A DNA stretch of 64,000 bases, taken from the NCBI RefSeq assembly GCF_040214835.1, contig NZ_CP157874.1:2670001-2734000 (forward strand), read 5' to 3'. Below the pieces are notes generated by a model. That model searched no databases, was not told where the DNA came from, and was given only the letters and a program-made list of their open reading frames with translations. The stretch's first letter is position 1; each line of letters starts with the position of its first letter. The position numbers were made by a program, and so were the translations under genes. Origin of the DNA: Pseudomonas asiatica (GTDB lineage Bacteria; Pseudomonadota; Gammaproteobacteria; Pseudomonadales; Pseudomonadaceae). Of this stretch, positions 1 through 8,828 are shown in pieces.

Positions 1-261
1 CTGGCGATGCCGACCATGGTCGGTGCGGCGGTGTATTCGGGCTACAAGTACCGCGACCTGTTCCAGCCCGGCGACCTGCCGGTATTTGCCATCGGCTTCG
101 TGACCTCGTTCATCTTTGCCATGATTGCCGTGCGTGGCTTGCTCAAGTTCATTGCCAACCACAGCTATGCGGTGTTCGCCTGGTACCGCATTGCCTTTGG
201 CCTGCTGATCCTGGCGACCTGGCAGTTCGGCTGGGTCGACTGGGCGACGGCACATGGCTGA
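1..261 (+). CDS. uppP: Undecaprenyl-diphosphatase UppP, C-terminal part (5' truncated by window)
   Basis: Only the last 86 residues are present; the gene begins before the window. The fragment reads as the final membrane segments of UppP/BacA, including the family-typical F-A-W-Y-R-I-A-x-G stretch near the end. UppP dephosphorylates undecaprenyl diphosphate in the inner membrane to recycle the lipid carrier for peptidoglycan and other envelope glycans. Its stop codon overlaps the start of the next gene by 8 bp, suggesting translational coupling. Confidence 0.85.
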   Translation: MAMPTMVGAAVYSGYKYRDLFQPGDLPVFAIGFVTSFIFAMIAVRGLLKFIANHSYAVFAWYRIAFGLLILATWQFGWVDWATAHG

Positions 262-667
262 GGCAGCGCGGGGGCAAAGGGGGGAGGGCGTACGTAATTT
301 GCGCCTGAAGCTGCTGCTGTTGGGCCTGCTGTGCCTGCTGCCGGGCCTGGGCGCGGCGCGCATGGCCTGGGTCGACCAGGCCTGGTGGCCGCTGGCGCTG
401 TACCCGGCAATGAGCCTGATCAGCCTGTTGCTGTATTGGCAGGACAAACAGCAGGCGCGTACCCAGGCCTGGCGTACGCCCGAGAAGGTGCTGCATGCCA
501 GTGAGCTGCTGGGCGGCTGGCCGGGGGCACTGCTGGCGCAGCAGCTGTATCGGCATAAGACGCGCAAGCTGTCGTACCAGCTGGTGTTCTGGGGGATTGT
601 GCTGGTGCACCAGGTGTTCTGGGCGGACTGGCTGTTTCTTGGTGGGCGGTATCTGACCTTCAGTTGA
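254..667 (+). CDS. DUF1294 family small membrane protein
   Basis: A 137-residue protein with about four hydrophobic segments. The central region (L-L-Y-W-x-D-K...W-R-T-P-E-x-x-L-H) and the following E-L-L-G-G-W-P-G segment match the DUF1294 pattern; the family often occurs as a C-terminal domain on cold-shock proteins but is alone here. It overlaps uppP by 8 bp. The function of the family is unknown. An internal start at about residue 14 is possible because the first residues are hydrophilic. Confidence 0.75.
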   Translation: MAEAARGQRGEGVRNLRLKLLLLGLLCLLPGLGAARMAWVDQAWWPLALYPAMSLISLLLYWQDKQQARTQAWRTPEKVLHASELLGGWPGALLAQQLYRHKTRKLSYQLVFWGIVLVHQVFWADWLFLGGRYLTFS

Positions 668-681
668 TATGTGACTGTGCC

Positions 682-776
682 GGCCCTTTCGCGGGTAAAC
701 CCGCTCCCACAGGTACAGCACAAGTCTTGAGGCCAGTGGAGAACCCTGTGGGAGCGGGTTTACCCGCGAAAGGGCC
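682..776. repeat. REP element pair (BIME-like, inverted)
   Basis: Two copies of the P. putida-type REP palindrome in head-to-head inverted orientation: CCCTTTCGCGGGTAAACCCG on the left and its complement on the right, separated by about 25 bp. It lies after the DUF1294 gene and just before the convergent MmcQ gene end, so it could act as a bidirectional transcript barrier. Confidence 0.85.
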
Positions 777-788
777 AGCACAGGGAAT

Positions 789-1148
789 TCACAACACCAA
801 CCCCACCTGCAACCGCTTAGGCAACCGCCGCACCACCAGCTGGTGCGAGCGCTGCAACAGATCACACAGCTCCTCACGCCCCATGGGGTAGGGCAATGCC
901 ATGCTGATCCACCGCGCCCGCGCCAGGTACGGCGCAGGCCGCACCCCCGGGCGATCGCAATAGCCGAGAAACAGTTCGTCGGCCACCTTGAACGACAACC
1001 CCGCACCCGCCAGGTCGAGCACCGCGAACATCTTGTTGCCCGCCACCGAGAACACCCGGATGCCGCCCCATTTGTAGTCTTCCCGCGCACCCGGCAGGCT
1101 CAGGCAGAACGCTGCCACCTGGGCTTCGCTCATGTTCCGCTCAGACAT
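789..1148 (-). CDS. MmcQ/YjbR-family DNA-binding-like protein
   Basis: A 119-residue protein. The order of conserved stretches (C-L-x-L-P-G-A-x-E-D near residue 12, then K-W-G-G, F-S-V-x-G-x-K-M-F, and a C-terminal S-H-x-L-V-V-x-R-L-P) is typical of the MmcQ/YjbR fold, a CyaY-like alpha/beta domain of unclear function. I chose the ATG at 1148 because GGAGAAAAGT lies directly upstream. It overlaps the 3' end of the LysR gene by 8 bp, so the two are probably co-transcribed with LysR first. Confidence 0.8.
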   Translation of the reverse strand: MSERNMSEAQVAAFCLSLPGAREDYKWGGIRVFSVAGNKMFAVLDLAGAGLSFKVADELFLGYCDRPGVRPAPYLARARWISMALPYPMGREELCDLLQRSHQLVVRRLPKRLQVGLVL

Positions 1149-2043
1149 ACTTTTCTCCACAGGCCTCGAACGACGCCGCCAGGTGGTCGATCCATACCCG
1201 TACCGCAGGCAGCAAGCCGCGCCGGTGCGGGTACACCGCCTGCAGGTAGCCACCCGGCAGCGACCAGTCCGGCAGCAGGCGCACCAGTTCGCCGCGCGCC
1301 AGTTCTTCTTCACAGAACATGCTGGGCAGCGCGGTAAACCCGAGGCCTGCCCGTACAGCAGCATTACGTACTACGAAATCATCGATGGCGAGGCGCGGCT
1401 CCAGTGCGATTTCCTGCTGTTTGCCATGGGGGCCGAACAGGCGGAAGTGTACCAGCCGGTCAGCCTCGGCAGCGCCCAGCACCGGCAATGATGCCAGTTG
1501 GCCCGGTTCGCGGATGTGGTCGGCGAAACCGGGCGCTGCAACCAGCTGCATCTGCGCCTGGCGCAGGCGGCGGGTGACCAGGGCCGGGTCTTCATCGCCC
1601 AGGTCGCGTACGCGCAGGGCCACGTCGATACCTTCGGAAATCAGGTCGACCCGGCGGTTGAGCAGCACCATGTCCAGTTGCACCAGTGGGTACTGCGCGA
1701 GAAAGCGGCTGATCACATCCGGCAGAAAGGCGTGGGCCAATGCCACCGGGCAGGACACCCGCAAGCGCCCGCGCGGTTCGCTGCTCATGCTGGCCACGGC
1801 CTCGTCGGCGGCTTCGGCTTCCAGCAGCATGGCCTGGCAGTGGTGCAGGTAGCGCTCGCCCACCGCGGTGAGCTTCAGTTGCCTTGTAGTGCGTTGCAGC
1901 AGGCGCGTGCCCAGGCGTTCTTCAAGCTCGGCGATACGCCGCGACAGGCGCGACTTGGGGATGCCCAGCTGGCGGCCGGCTGCGGCGAAACCGCCGGCTT
2001 CGACCACGCGGGCGAAGTAGAAAAGGTCGTTGAGGTCTTGCAT
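1141..2043 (-). CDS. LysR-family transcriptional regulator
   Basis: A 300-residue LTTR. The N-terminal winged helix-turn-helix covers about residues 1-60 (F-Y-F-A-R-V-V-E-A-G-G-F-A-A-A-G-R-Q-L-G), with an effector-binding domain from about residue 90. It is divergent from azoR across a 133 bp gap, the usual arrangement for an LTTR controlling its neighbour, so azoR is the likely target. The inducer cannot be read from sequence, but quinones or azo/nitro aromatics are plausible given the neighbour. Confidence 0.85.
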   Translation of the reverse strand: MQDLNDLFYFARVVEAGGFAAAGRQLGIPKSRLSRRIAELEERLGTRLLQRTTRQLKLTAVGERYLHHCQAMLLEAEAADEAVASMSSEPRGRLRVSCPVALAHAFLPDVISRFLAQYPLVQLDMVLLNRRVDLISEGIDVALRVRDLGDEDPALVTRRLRQAQMQLVAAPGFADHIREPGQLASLPVLGAAEADRLVHFRLFGPHGKQQEIALEPRLAIDDFVVRNAAVRAGLGFTALPSMFCEEELARGELVRLLPDWSLPGGYLQAVYPHRRGLLPAVRVWIDHLAASFEACGEKYV

Positions 2044-2176
2044 GGGAATGTCTCACTGTTCCATCTGTAGGACAAACTAACGCATTTTTGCTGCCTTATC
2101 AGCTATTGTTGATGTCGGTAGGATTCTCCCCATCGTGATCGCCCAACGTCGCGGTCTTCATTCACAGGAGAGTCCC

Positions 2177-2788
2177 ATGAAACTGTTGCATATCGATTCG
2201 AGCATCCTGGGCGACAATTCCGCCTCCCGCCAACTGAGCCGCGAAGTGGTCGAAGCCTGGAAAGCCGCCGACCCGAGCGTGGAAGTGGTGTACCGCGACC
2301 TGGCCGCTGACGCCATCGCTCACTTCTCCGCGGCTACCCTGGTAGCGGCTGGCACCCCGGAAGACATGCGCGACGCAGCCCAGGCCTTCGAAGCCAAGCT
2401 GAGCGCGGAAACCCTGGAAGAGTTCCTGGCTGCCGATGCCGTGGTGATTGGTGCGCCGATGTACAACTTCACCGTGCCGACCCAGCTCAAGGCCTGGATC
2501 GACCGTGTTGCCGTCGCCGGCAAGACTTTCCGCTACACCGAAGCCGGCCCGGAAGGCCTGTGCGGCAACAAGAAGGTAGTGCTGGTGTCAACCGCCGGTG
2601 GCCTGCACGCTGGCCAGCCGACTGGTGCCGGGCATGAGGACTTCCTCAAGGTATTCCTGGGCTTCATCGGTGTCACCGACCTGGAAATCGTCCGCGCCCA
2701 TGGCCTGGCCTATGGCCCTGAGCACCGCAGCCAGGCGATCGATGCTGCCCAGGCGCAGATTGCCAACGAGCTGTTTGCTGCTGCCTGA
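2177..2788 (+). CDS. azoR: FMN-dependent NADH-azoreductase
   Basis: A 203-residue flavodoxin-fold protein. It starts M-K-L-L-H-I-D-S-S and carries the FMN-site stretch [16 protein letters not shown] around residues 93-108 and S-T-A-G-G near residue 140. Family members are dimeric cytosolic FMN enzymes that reduce quinones and azo bonds with NADH. The ATG at 2177 was preferred to an upstream in-frame ATG because CAGGAGAGTCCC sits before it and the protein then has the family length (about 200). Confidence 0.92.
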   Translation: MKLLHIDSSILGDNSASRQLSREVVEAWKAADPSVEVVYRDLAADAIAHFSAATLVAAGTPEDMRDAAQAFEAKLSAETLEEFLAADAVVIGAPMYNFTVPTQLKAWIDRVAVAGKTFRYTEAGPEGLCGNKKVVLVSTAGGLHAGQPTGAGHEDFLKVFLGFIGVTDLEIVRAHGLAYGPEHRSQAIDAAQAQIANELFAAA

Positions 2789-2808
2789 TCGAAGGTACGC
2801 GATCAAAT

Positions 2809-2854
2809 GTAGGAGCGGCCTTGTGTCGCGATGGGCCGCAAGGCCGCTCCTACA
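2809..2854. repeat. REP-like inverted repeat downstream of azoR
   Basis: TGTAGGAGCGGCCTTG on the left and its exact complement on the right, separated by 14 bp containing TCGCGATGGGCC. This belongs to the TAGGAGCGGCC subtype of REP palindromes, which differs from the GGGAGCGGG subtype elsewhere in the window. It sits between the convergent ends of azoR and the oxidoreductase gene and may attenuate transcription in both directions. Confidence 0.8.
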
Positions 2855-2874
2855 ATGACCGCGTCGGCCTGGTG

Positions 2875-4077
2875 TCAGGCCACCGGAATAGCCGGGTCAG
2901 CCGCTGCCAGCGCTGCAGCACGTTCGGCCGCCGGCGGATAGATCCACACGGTATTGATCTGCGCCTTCAACACCTTGGCCTCGGCCTTGTCTTCCGGTGG
3001 CGACACCGTGCGTTCCCACCCTTCGGTATACACCGCCCCCCAGGCCCCAAGGTCCAGGCAGGTCACGTACTTGGGCTGGCTGTAGGTCTTCGGTGCCACG
3101 CCAATCAGCTCGGCCGCCGCATTGTTGCCCGCATGACGCCCCAGCGGAATCGCATGCTGGCAGGACATCACTGCGTAATTGCCAGCCTCGTCGCAGGCGG
3201 CGTAGGCCACATCACCTGCCGCGTACACGGCATCATTGCCTTTCACCTTCAGATTGCCGTCGACATGCAAGCGGCCCTGGCGGTCGCGCTCGCCACTGAT
3301 CTGCTCGGTGAGCGGGTTGGCCTTGAAACCCACGGTCCAGATCACCGTGCTGGCGTCGATGCGCTGGCCGTTGTCCAGCAGCACGCCGACAGGGTCGACC
3401 GAGGCTACCGTGGCGCCACAGATCCACTCCACGCCCAGGGCCTCGGAGGCCTGCTCGATGGCAAGGCGGATGCCGTCACCCAGGGCCGCGCCAATCCTCG
3501 CCCCACGGTCGACCACCACCACGCGCAACGCCGCGTCCTCGCCGAGGATTTCGCGCAGGCGGGCCGGCAGTTCGGTGGCGGTCTCGATGCCGGTAAAGCC
3601 ACCGCCGGCCACCACCACGGTATTGCGCGCCGGTGTGTCGGGCAGGTTCGCCAGTGACTTCAGGTGGGTTTCCAGGCGCGCGGCGCTGTCGAGCTTGTCG
3701 ACATCGAACACATGCTCGATGCCGACCATGTCGGGCCGGTTGAGCACGCTGCCGCAGGCCATGATCAGGCGGTCGTAGGGCAGGTTGCACTGGGTACCGC
3801 TGCGTGTGCGGTAGCTGACGCGGCGGGCCGCTTCATCGATGTGGAAGGCCGTGCCCTGCACGAAGCGGACGTTGACGGCATCGAACAGCTCTTGCAACGG
3901 CGCGGCCATGGCATGGACGTCGGGTTCGTAGAAGCGCGGGCGCACATGCAGCTCGGCCTGGGGGGCAAGCAAGGTGACCTCGACATCCTTGCGGTCATGG
4001 AGGTCAAGCTGGCGGACGGCGCTGAGCGCGCTCCACAGGCCGGCAAAGCCCGCGCCAATGATCAGGATCTGCTTCAT
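2875..4077 (-). CDS. NAD(P)/FAD-dependent oxidoreductase (NDH-2 / FIP-like)
   Basis: A 400-residue pyridine-nucleotide-disulfide type flavoprotein. The N-terminal FAD motif is I-L-I-I-G-A-G-F-A-G-L, a second nucleotide-binding motif V-V-V-A-G-G-G-F-T-G-I-E lies near residue 160, and the FAD-closing A-A-G-D-V-A-Y is near residue 295. The overall order matches type II NADH dehydrogenases and relatives. The C-terminus lacks an obvious transmembrane helix, so it could be peripheral or soluble. The ATG at 4077 is preceded by CAGAGGAGCACAACC. The electron acceptor is unknown. Confidence 0.82.
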   Translation of the reverse strand: MKQILIIGAGFAGLWSALSAVRQLDLHDRKDVEVTLLAPQAELHVRPRFYEPDVHAMAAPLQELFDAVNVRFVQGTAFHIDEAARRVSYRTRSGTQCNLPYDRLIMACGSVLNRPDMVGIEHVFDVDKLDSAARLETHLKSLANLPDTPARNTVVVAGGGFTGIETATELPARLREILGEDAALRVVVVDRGARIGAALGDGIRLAIEQASEALGVEWICGATVASVDPVGVLLDNGQRIDASTVIWTVGFKANPLTEQISGERDRQGRLHVDGNLKVKGNDAVYAAGDVAYAACDEAGNYAVMSCQHAIPLGRHAGNNAAAELIGVAPKTYSQPKYVTCLDLGAWGAVYTEGWERTVSPPEDKAEAKVLKAQINTVWIYPPAAERAAALAAADPAIPVA

Positions 4078-4146
4078 GGTTGTGCTCCTCTGTAGTTCGG
4101 TTAACAAGGTAGACCCTGTTGCTGGATGTTGGGGAGCGAGCGTGCT

Positions 4147-4746
4147 TCAGAATGTTGGCGGCGTGATCACCCAGATCACCACGGCATCCACCTCGCCGGG
4201 GTTGCCATAGCGGTGCGGTTCCTGGCTCGAGAAGCTGAAACTGTCCCCTTCACCCAGCTGGAAATGCCGCTCGCCTACCCATAGCTCGAAGCTGCCGCTG
4301 AGGATGTAGCCGGCCTCCTCACCGTCGTGGCTGTAGCTCTGCTGGCTGTAGCTGCCCGGAGGGAAGCGCGAATGCAGGATTTCCAGCTGGCGGTTGGGCT
4401 GGGGCGTGAGCAGTTGATCGACGATGCCATCTTCGTAATGCACACTCAGGCGGCTGTTGCGCCGTACCACATAGCCCTGGTCCTCGGGCGCAGTGGTGGC
4501 TTCGCTGGCGAAGAACCACTGGATAGTCACCCCCAGGCTGCGGGCGATGTTGAACAGCGCCGGAATCGATGGATAGGAGAGGTTGCGCTCCAGCTGGCTG
4601 ATGTAGCCAGCAGTCAGTTCACTGTGCGTGGCCAGCTCCGCCAGGGTCATGCCACGGCGTTTGCGCAGGCCGCGAATGCGGCTGCCGAGAAACTGCGGCG
4701 CGGCGCCCCCGGCTTCGCTGGCAGGGGGCTGGGGGAGTTGGCTCAT
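4147..4746 (-). CDS. XRE-family regulator with C-terminal cupin domain
   Basis: A 199-residue protein with a helix-turn-helix at about residues 22-80 (R-I-R-G-L-R-K-R-R-G-M-T-L...Y-I-S-Q-L-E-R) and a cupin sensor domain at about residues 125-195. This architecture is common in regulators of amino-acid, amine or polyamine catabolism. It lies 40 bp downstream of the OYE-type oxidoreductase on the same strand, so it is probably the last gene of that operon and may regulate the whole cluster. The ATG at 4746 was preferred to an upstream in-frame codon, giving M-S-Q-L-P at the N-terminus. Confidence 0.85.
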   Translation of the reverse strand: MSQLPQPPASEAGGAAPQFLGSRIRGLRKRRGMTLAELATHSELTAGYISQLERNLSYPSIPALFNIARSLGVTIQWFFASEATTAPEDQGYVVRRNSRLSVHYEDGIVDQLLTPQPNRQLEILHSRFPPGSYSQQSYSHDGEEAGYILSGSFELWVGERHFQLGEGDSFSFSSQEPHRYGNPGEVDAVVIWVITPPTF

Positions 4747-4786
4747 GCACGTCGGTCCATCGTGAAAAGCCGCAGTATGTACAGCC

Positions 4787-6739
4787 TCAGAGCGCCCAGG
4801 CAACCGTCAGGCCATCGTGAATCGCTTCTTCGGCGGTACGCGGCGCCAGGCAGTCGCCAATGCGGCGCACCTCGACCAGGCCGGCCAGCTCCGTGGCCAG
4901 GCGGTCTTCCGGTTGATGGCCCAGGCACAGTACCAGGGTGTCGATGCCTTCGAAGATCATCGGTTCGCCGCTGGCGGTGTGCTGCAGGTACACCGTGTTG
5001 TCGTCGCTGCCATACAGGCGGGCATACGGTGTGACGGGAATACCCAGGCGATGCAGCTCGCCGGCCAGTTGGTCGCGCACGTACAGCGGCAGGCTTTCTC
5101 CGCAATGAGTGCCATTGACCGCCAGTTGCACCTGGTGGCCCTCGCGTACCAGGCGTTCGGCGATGCCGGGGCCGATCCAGTCGCAGCGCCAGTCGATCAC
5201 CAGCACCGAGCGCCCCGGTTTTGCTTCATTGCGCAGTATTTGCCAGGCGTCCACCACCTGTAGCTCACCGGTGCGCTCGAAGGCCGGCCAGTAGGGGGTG
5301 GCACCGGTGGCCGCGATCACCAGGTCGGGGCGTTCTCGTTCGACCAGTGCGCGGTCGACCCGGGTGTTGCGCACTACTTCCACGCCTGCCAGGGCCATTT
5401 CCCGCTGCAGGTTGGTACTGGCGCCACCGAACTCGCTGCGCCGTGGCAGCAACTGGGCGAGCAGCACCTGGCCACCGAGCTGCGGGCCAGCCTCGTACAG
5501 CGTGACCTGATGCCCGCGCGCAGCGGCCACGGCGGCGGCTTTCATGCCGGCGGGCCCGCCACCGGCCACGAGGATGCGCTTGGGGTGGGTGGTGATGGAC
5601 AGTTGCTCGTACTGCAATTCGCGGCCGGTTTCCGGCCGCTGGATGCAGGAAATGGGCAGGCCACGGTGGAAGTGCCCGATGCAAGCCTGGTTGCAGGCGA
5701 TACAGGCACGTACGTCCTCGACCTGGCCATGCTCGGTCTTGTTCGGCATCTGCGGGTCGCAGATCAGCGCACGGGTCATGCCGCAGACATCGGCCTGGCC
5801 ACGGGCCAGGATCAGTTCGGCTTCCTGGGGCTGGTTGATACGCCCGGTGACGAACAGCGGGATGCCCAGGTGCTGCTTGAAGGTGCCGGCCTCCCGGGCC
5901 AGGTAGGCCGGTTGAATGGCCATCGGCGGCACGATATGCACGGCGCCGCCCAAGGATGCCGACGTGCCGGCAACGATGTGCAGGTAGTCGAGCTGGCCCT
6001 GCAAGGCAACCGCTGCAGCCAGCGATTCGTCCTCGCTCAGCCCCTGGCTGTCGCGCTCGTCGGCACTGATGCGCAGGCCGATGATGAACTGCTCGTCGGT
6101 GGCCGCGCGTACGGCGCCCAGCACTTCGCGCAGGAACCGCAGGCGCTGCTCGAGCTCACCGTTGTATCCATCCGTGCGCTGGTTCACCCGCGGGTTGAGG
6201 AACTGCGCAGGCAGGTAGCCATGGCTGGCCACCACTTCAACGCCATCCAGCCCGGCCTGGTGCAGGCGGCGGGCAGCGCTGGCATAGCCCTGGACGATCT
6301 CGTCGATCATTGCCTGGTCCAGCGCGCGCGGCATCACCCGGAAGCGTTCATTGGGCACCGCGGACGCCGAGTAGGCCACCGCCAGCAAGCCGTCCGCCGA
6401 CTCCATGATCTCCCGCCCGGGGTGGAACAGTTGCGACAGCACCACGGTGCCATGCTCATGGCAGGCCTCGGCAAGCTGGCGATAGCCGTCGATGCAGGCA
6501 TCGTCGGTGGCCATCAGCACATGCGAGGTGTAGCGGGCGCTGTCATGCACCCCGGCCACCTGCAGCACGATCAGGCCGACGCCACCGGCGGCGCGGGCGC
6601 GCTGGTAGGCGATGAGCTTGTCGTTGACCAGGTTGTCGGTAGGCAGGCAGGTGTCGTGGCCGGTGGACATGATGCGGTTCTTCAAGCGTTTGCCGCGGAT
6701 CTGCAAGGCTTCGAACAGGTGAGGGAAGGCGGTCTGCAT
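4787..6739 (-). CDS. Old-yellow-enzyme-type flavin/Fe-S oxidoreductase (2,4-dienoyl-CoA reductase / N-demethylase family)
   Basis: A 650-residue two-part enzyme. Residues 1-340 form a TIM-barrel FMN domain of the NADH:flavin oxidoreductase type. A 4Fe-4S motif, C-x2-C-x3-C-x11-C, follows near residues 346-365. An FAD/NAD(P) domain begins at the R-I-L-V-A-G-G-G-P-A-G-M motif near residue 388. Relatives include 2,4-dienoyl-CoA reductase, trimethylamine dehydrogenase and N-methylproline/stachydrine demethylases; the substrate cannot be assigned. GGAG precedes the ATG. It is divergent from a binding-protein gene and is followed by an XRE-cupin regulator. Confidence 0.85.
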   Translation of the reverse strand: MQTAFPHLFEALQIRGKRLKNRIMSTGHDTCLPTDNLVNDKLIAYQRARAAGGVGLIVLQVAGVHDSARYTSHVLMATDDACIDGYRQLAEACHEHGTVVLSQLFHPGREIMESADGLLAVAYSASAVPNERFRVMPRALDQAMIDEIVQGYASAARRLHQAGLDGVEVVASHGYLPAQFLNPRVNQRTDGYNGELEQRLRFLREVLGAVRAATDEQFIIGLRISADERDSQGLSEDESLAAAVALQGQLDYLHIVAGTSASLGGAVHIVPPMAIQPAYLAREAGTFKQHLGIPLFVTGRINQPQEAELILARGQADVCGMTRALICDPQMPNKTEHGQVEDVRACIACNQACIGHFHRGLPISCIQRPETGRELQYEQLSITTHPKRILVAGGGPAGMKAAAVAAARGHQVTLYEAGPQLGGQVLLAQLLPRRSEFGGASTNLQREMALAGVEVVRNTRVDRALVERERPDLVIAATGATPYWPAFERTGELQVVDAWQILRNEAKPGRSVLVIDWRCDWIGPGIAERLVREGHQVQLAVNGTHCGESLPLYVRDQLAGELHRLGIPVTPYARLYGSDDNTVYLQHTASGEPMIFEGIDTLVLCLGHQPEDRLATELAGLVEVRRIGDCLAPRTAEEAIHDGLTVAWAL

Positions 6740-6791
6740 ACAGGCGGCTCCGGTGCGGTGTTGTTCTTGTTTTTTTATGAAAGTGTAGCGT

Positions 6792-6820
6792 CAGTAAAAA
6801 ATCAACTTGTTTTTTTACTG
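6792..6820. promoter_or_regulatory. Perfect 10+10 bp inverted repeat in divergent promoter region
   Basis: CAGTAAAAAA at 6792-6801 and its exact complement TTTTTTACTG at 6811-6820, separated by 9 bp. It lies in the 176 bp between the divergent OYE-type oxidoreductase and the binding-protein gene. It is too far from any gene end to be a terminator, and its position fits an operator. The XRE-cupin protein at 4147-4746 is the obvious candidate ligand, by inference only. Confidence 0.6.
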
Positions 6821-6915
6821 GTCGACGACTAGGTTTTTCTCACCCTCATGGCGAGGGCGTGACCTCACAACAACAAGAAAACGGGCCCCTCGGGCACCGA
6901 CAGGAGGCAACTACG

Positions 6916-7959
6916 ATGCAGGTATTCCCACGTGTAAGCAGCCTTTGCGCAGCGTTGCTGGCCATGGGCCTGGGCAGTGCGCAAGCGGCACCGCAGATGG
7001 TCGTGGTCGGCTATGGTGGTGCCGGCCAGAAAGCCCAGGACGAGGCGATCTTCAAACCGTTCAGTGCCCAGGATGGCAGCAAGCTGATCCAGAGCGAGTA
7101 CAACGGCGAAATGGCACGGATCCAGGTAATGGCCGACACCGGCAATGTCGACTGGGACGTGGTGCAGATCGAAGGGCCTGACCTGATGCGTGGCTGCGAC
7201 GAGGGCATCTACGAGCAGCTGGACTGGCAGCGCATGGGCCATGCGGGTGAACTGATTGCCGACGCGGCACAAGCCTGTGGCTCGGCCGCGCTGGTATGGA
7301 GCGTGGCCATTGCCTATGACCGCAGCAAGCTGGCCCAGGCGCCTGCGTCGTGGGCCGACTTCTGGGACGTGAGCAAGTACCCGGGCAAGCGCGGCCTGCG
7401 CAAGCGTGCGGTGTACAATCTGGAGTTCGCCCTGATGGCTGACGGGGTCAAGGTCGAGGATGTCTACAAGGTACTGGCCACTCCGGCCGGGGTCGAGCGT
7501 GCCTTTGCCAAACTCAGCGAACTCAAGCCGCATATCCAGTGGTGGGACGCCGGGGCCCAGCCTGCCCAGTGGCTGGCGGCGGGTGACGTGGTGATGACCT
7601 CGACCTACAGCGGGCGCATCGCCGTGGCGGCCCAGCAGGGCAGCCCGCTGGCAGTGGTCTGGCCTGGCAGCCTGTATGGCATGGATTACTGGGCGATCAT
7701 CAAAGGCTCGCGGCATGTCGACCAGGCCAAGCGGCTGATCGCCTTCGCCAACCAGCCGGATACCCAGGTGCGTTATGTGCAGCAGATCCCCTATGGGCCG
7801 ACCAACACCCAGGCGGCAGCGAAGCTCGACCCGTCCCTGGCCAGTTGGGTGCCTACTTCGCCGCAGAACCTGCAGGGGGCGTTGGCGATGAATGTGGAAT
7901 TCTGGGTCGACCATGGCGAAGAGCTGGAACAGCGCTTCAATGCGTGGGCCAGCAAATAG
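6916..7959 (+). CDS. Periplasmic extracellular solute-binding protein (PotD-like)
   Basis: A 347-residue protein with a clear signal peptide (hydrophobic stretch L-C-A-A-L-L-A-M-G-L-G, cleavage after A-Q-A near residue 24). The mature part resembles type 2 periplasmic binding proteins of the spermidine/putrescine class, with V-V-G-Y-G-G-A-G-Q at the N-terminus and W-D-V-V-Q-I-E-G-P further in. The start at 6916 follows an AGGAGG site. No ABC permease or ATPase gene is adjacent, which is unusual for this class. It is followed 20 bp later by an aldolase gene. Confidence 0.82.
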   Translation: MQVFPRVSSLCAALLAMGLGSAQAAPQMVVVGYGGAGQKAQDEAIFKPFSAQDGSKLIQSEYNGEMARIQVMADTGNVDWDVVQIEGPDLMRGCDEGIYEQLDWQRMGHAGELIADAAQACGSAALVWSVAIAYDRSKLAQAPASWADFWDVSKYPGKRGLRKRAVYNLEFALMADGVKVEDVYKVLATPAGVERAFAKLSELKPHIQWWDAGAQPAQWLAAGDVVMTSTYSGRIAVAAQQGSPLAVVWPGSLYGMDYWAIIKGSRHVDQAKRLIAFANQPDTQVRYVQQIPYGPTNTQAAAKLDPSLASWVPTSPQNLQGALAMNVEFWVDHGEELEQRFNAWASK

Positions 7960-7979
7960 CGTTCTGCAAAGGAATAACG

Positions 7980-8738
7980 ATGATGACCGCAACGGAACAA
8001 GGCCTGCGCCAGGAGCTGGCCGCCTGCTATCGGCTGATCGCCCACTTCCGCATGAGCGACCTGATATTCACCCATATTTCCCTGCGCCTGCCGGGGCCGG
8101 AGCACCACTTCCTGATCAACCCGTACGGCTTGCTGTTCGATGAGATCACGGCCTCCAGCCTGGTGAAGATCGACCTGCAAGGCCGGCCAGTGGAAGCGAC
8201 GCCGCACCCGGTCAACCCGGCCGGTTTCGTCATCCACAGCGCCATCCATGCTGCCCGCGAGGATGCCCGTTGTGTGCTGCACACCCACACTCGGGCAGGT
8301 TGTGCGGTGGCGGCGCTGGAATGTGGGCTGCTGCCGCTCAACCAGATGTCCATGGAGTTTTATGGCAAGGTGGCCTACCACGGCTATGAAGGGATTGCGC
8401 TGGACATGGATGAGCAGCGAAGGCTGGTAGCCGACCTGGGCGACAAGCCGGTGATGATCCTGCGTAACCATGGCCTGCTGACCACCGGGCGCAGCGTGGC
8501 CGAAGCGTTCCTGCGCATGTACTACCTGGAGAAGGCGTGCGAGATCCAGTTGGCGGCACAGAGCGCCGGGCAGGTGATTTTACCGCCCGCCGAAGTGTGT
8601 AGGCATACCGAGCGGCAGTTCAATGATCCGGGGCGGGGCTTGAAGCAGGGCGAGCTGGCGGATGCGGATGCGCTGCAGCTGGCGTGGGCGGCGTTGTTGC
8701 GGATGCTGGAGCGAGTCGCGCCGGACTATCGTCGTTGA
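7980..8738 (+). CDS. Class II aldolase/adducin family protein
   Basis: A 252-residue protein of the AraD/FucA aldolase fold. Zinc-ligand histidines appear in the H-T-H-T-R motif near residue 101 and in the R-N-H-G-L-L motif near residue 163. Members cleave or epimerise phosphorylated sugars or related hydroxy-acids, but several are uncharacterised. AAAGGA precedes the first of two adjacent ATGs. It sits 20 bp after the binding-protein gene, apparently in one operon, and its substrate is probably linked to whatever that protein binds. Confidence 0.83.
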   Translation: MMTATEQGLRQELAACYRLIAHFRMSDLIFTHISLRLPGPEHHFLINPYGLLFDEITASSLVKIDLQGRPVEATPHPVNPAGFVIHSAIHAAREDARCVLHTHTRAGCAVAALECGLLPLNQMSMEFYGKVAYHGYEGIALDMDEQRRLVADLGDKPVMILRNHGLLTTGRSVAEAFLRMYYLEKACEIQLAAQSAGQVILPPAEVCRHTERQFNDPGRGLKQGELADADALQLAWAALLRMLERVAPDYRR

Positions 8739-8762
8739 CATTGGCGCGCTCGCGGTGAAAGC

Positions 8763-8807
8763 CGTCTTGCCCTCGCATCGCGTTTGCGGCGCGAGGGCAA
8801 GACGTTT
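8763..8807. terminator. Hairpin between convergent genes, probable terminator
   Basis: CGTCTTGCCCTCGC (8763-8776) pairs perfectly with GCGAGGGCAAGACG (8791-8804) across a 14 bp loop, followed by TTT. It lies between the convergent aldolase and NCS1 permease genes. The short T-run makes it a moderate rather than strong intrinsic terminator for the plus strand. Confidence 0.55.
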
Positions 8808-8828
8808 CTACGTTGATGGCGAGAGGGC

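Noticed and set aside
5510..6832. A 440-residue plus-strand frame opposite the OYE-type oxidoreductase
   Set aside because: The minus-strand gene carries FMN, Fe-S and FAD motifs in order; the opposite frame has none.
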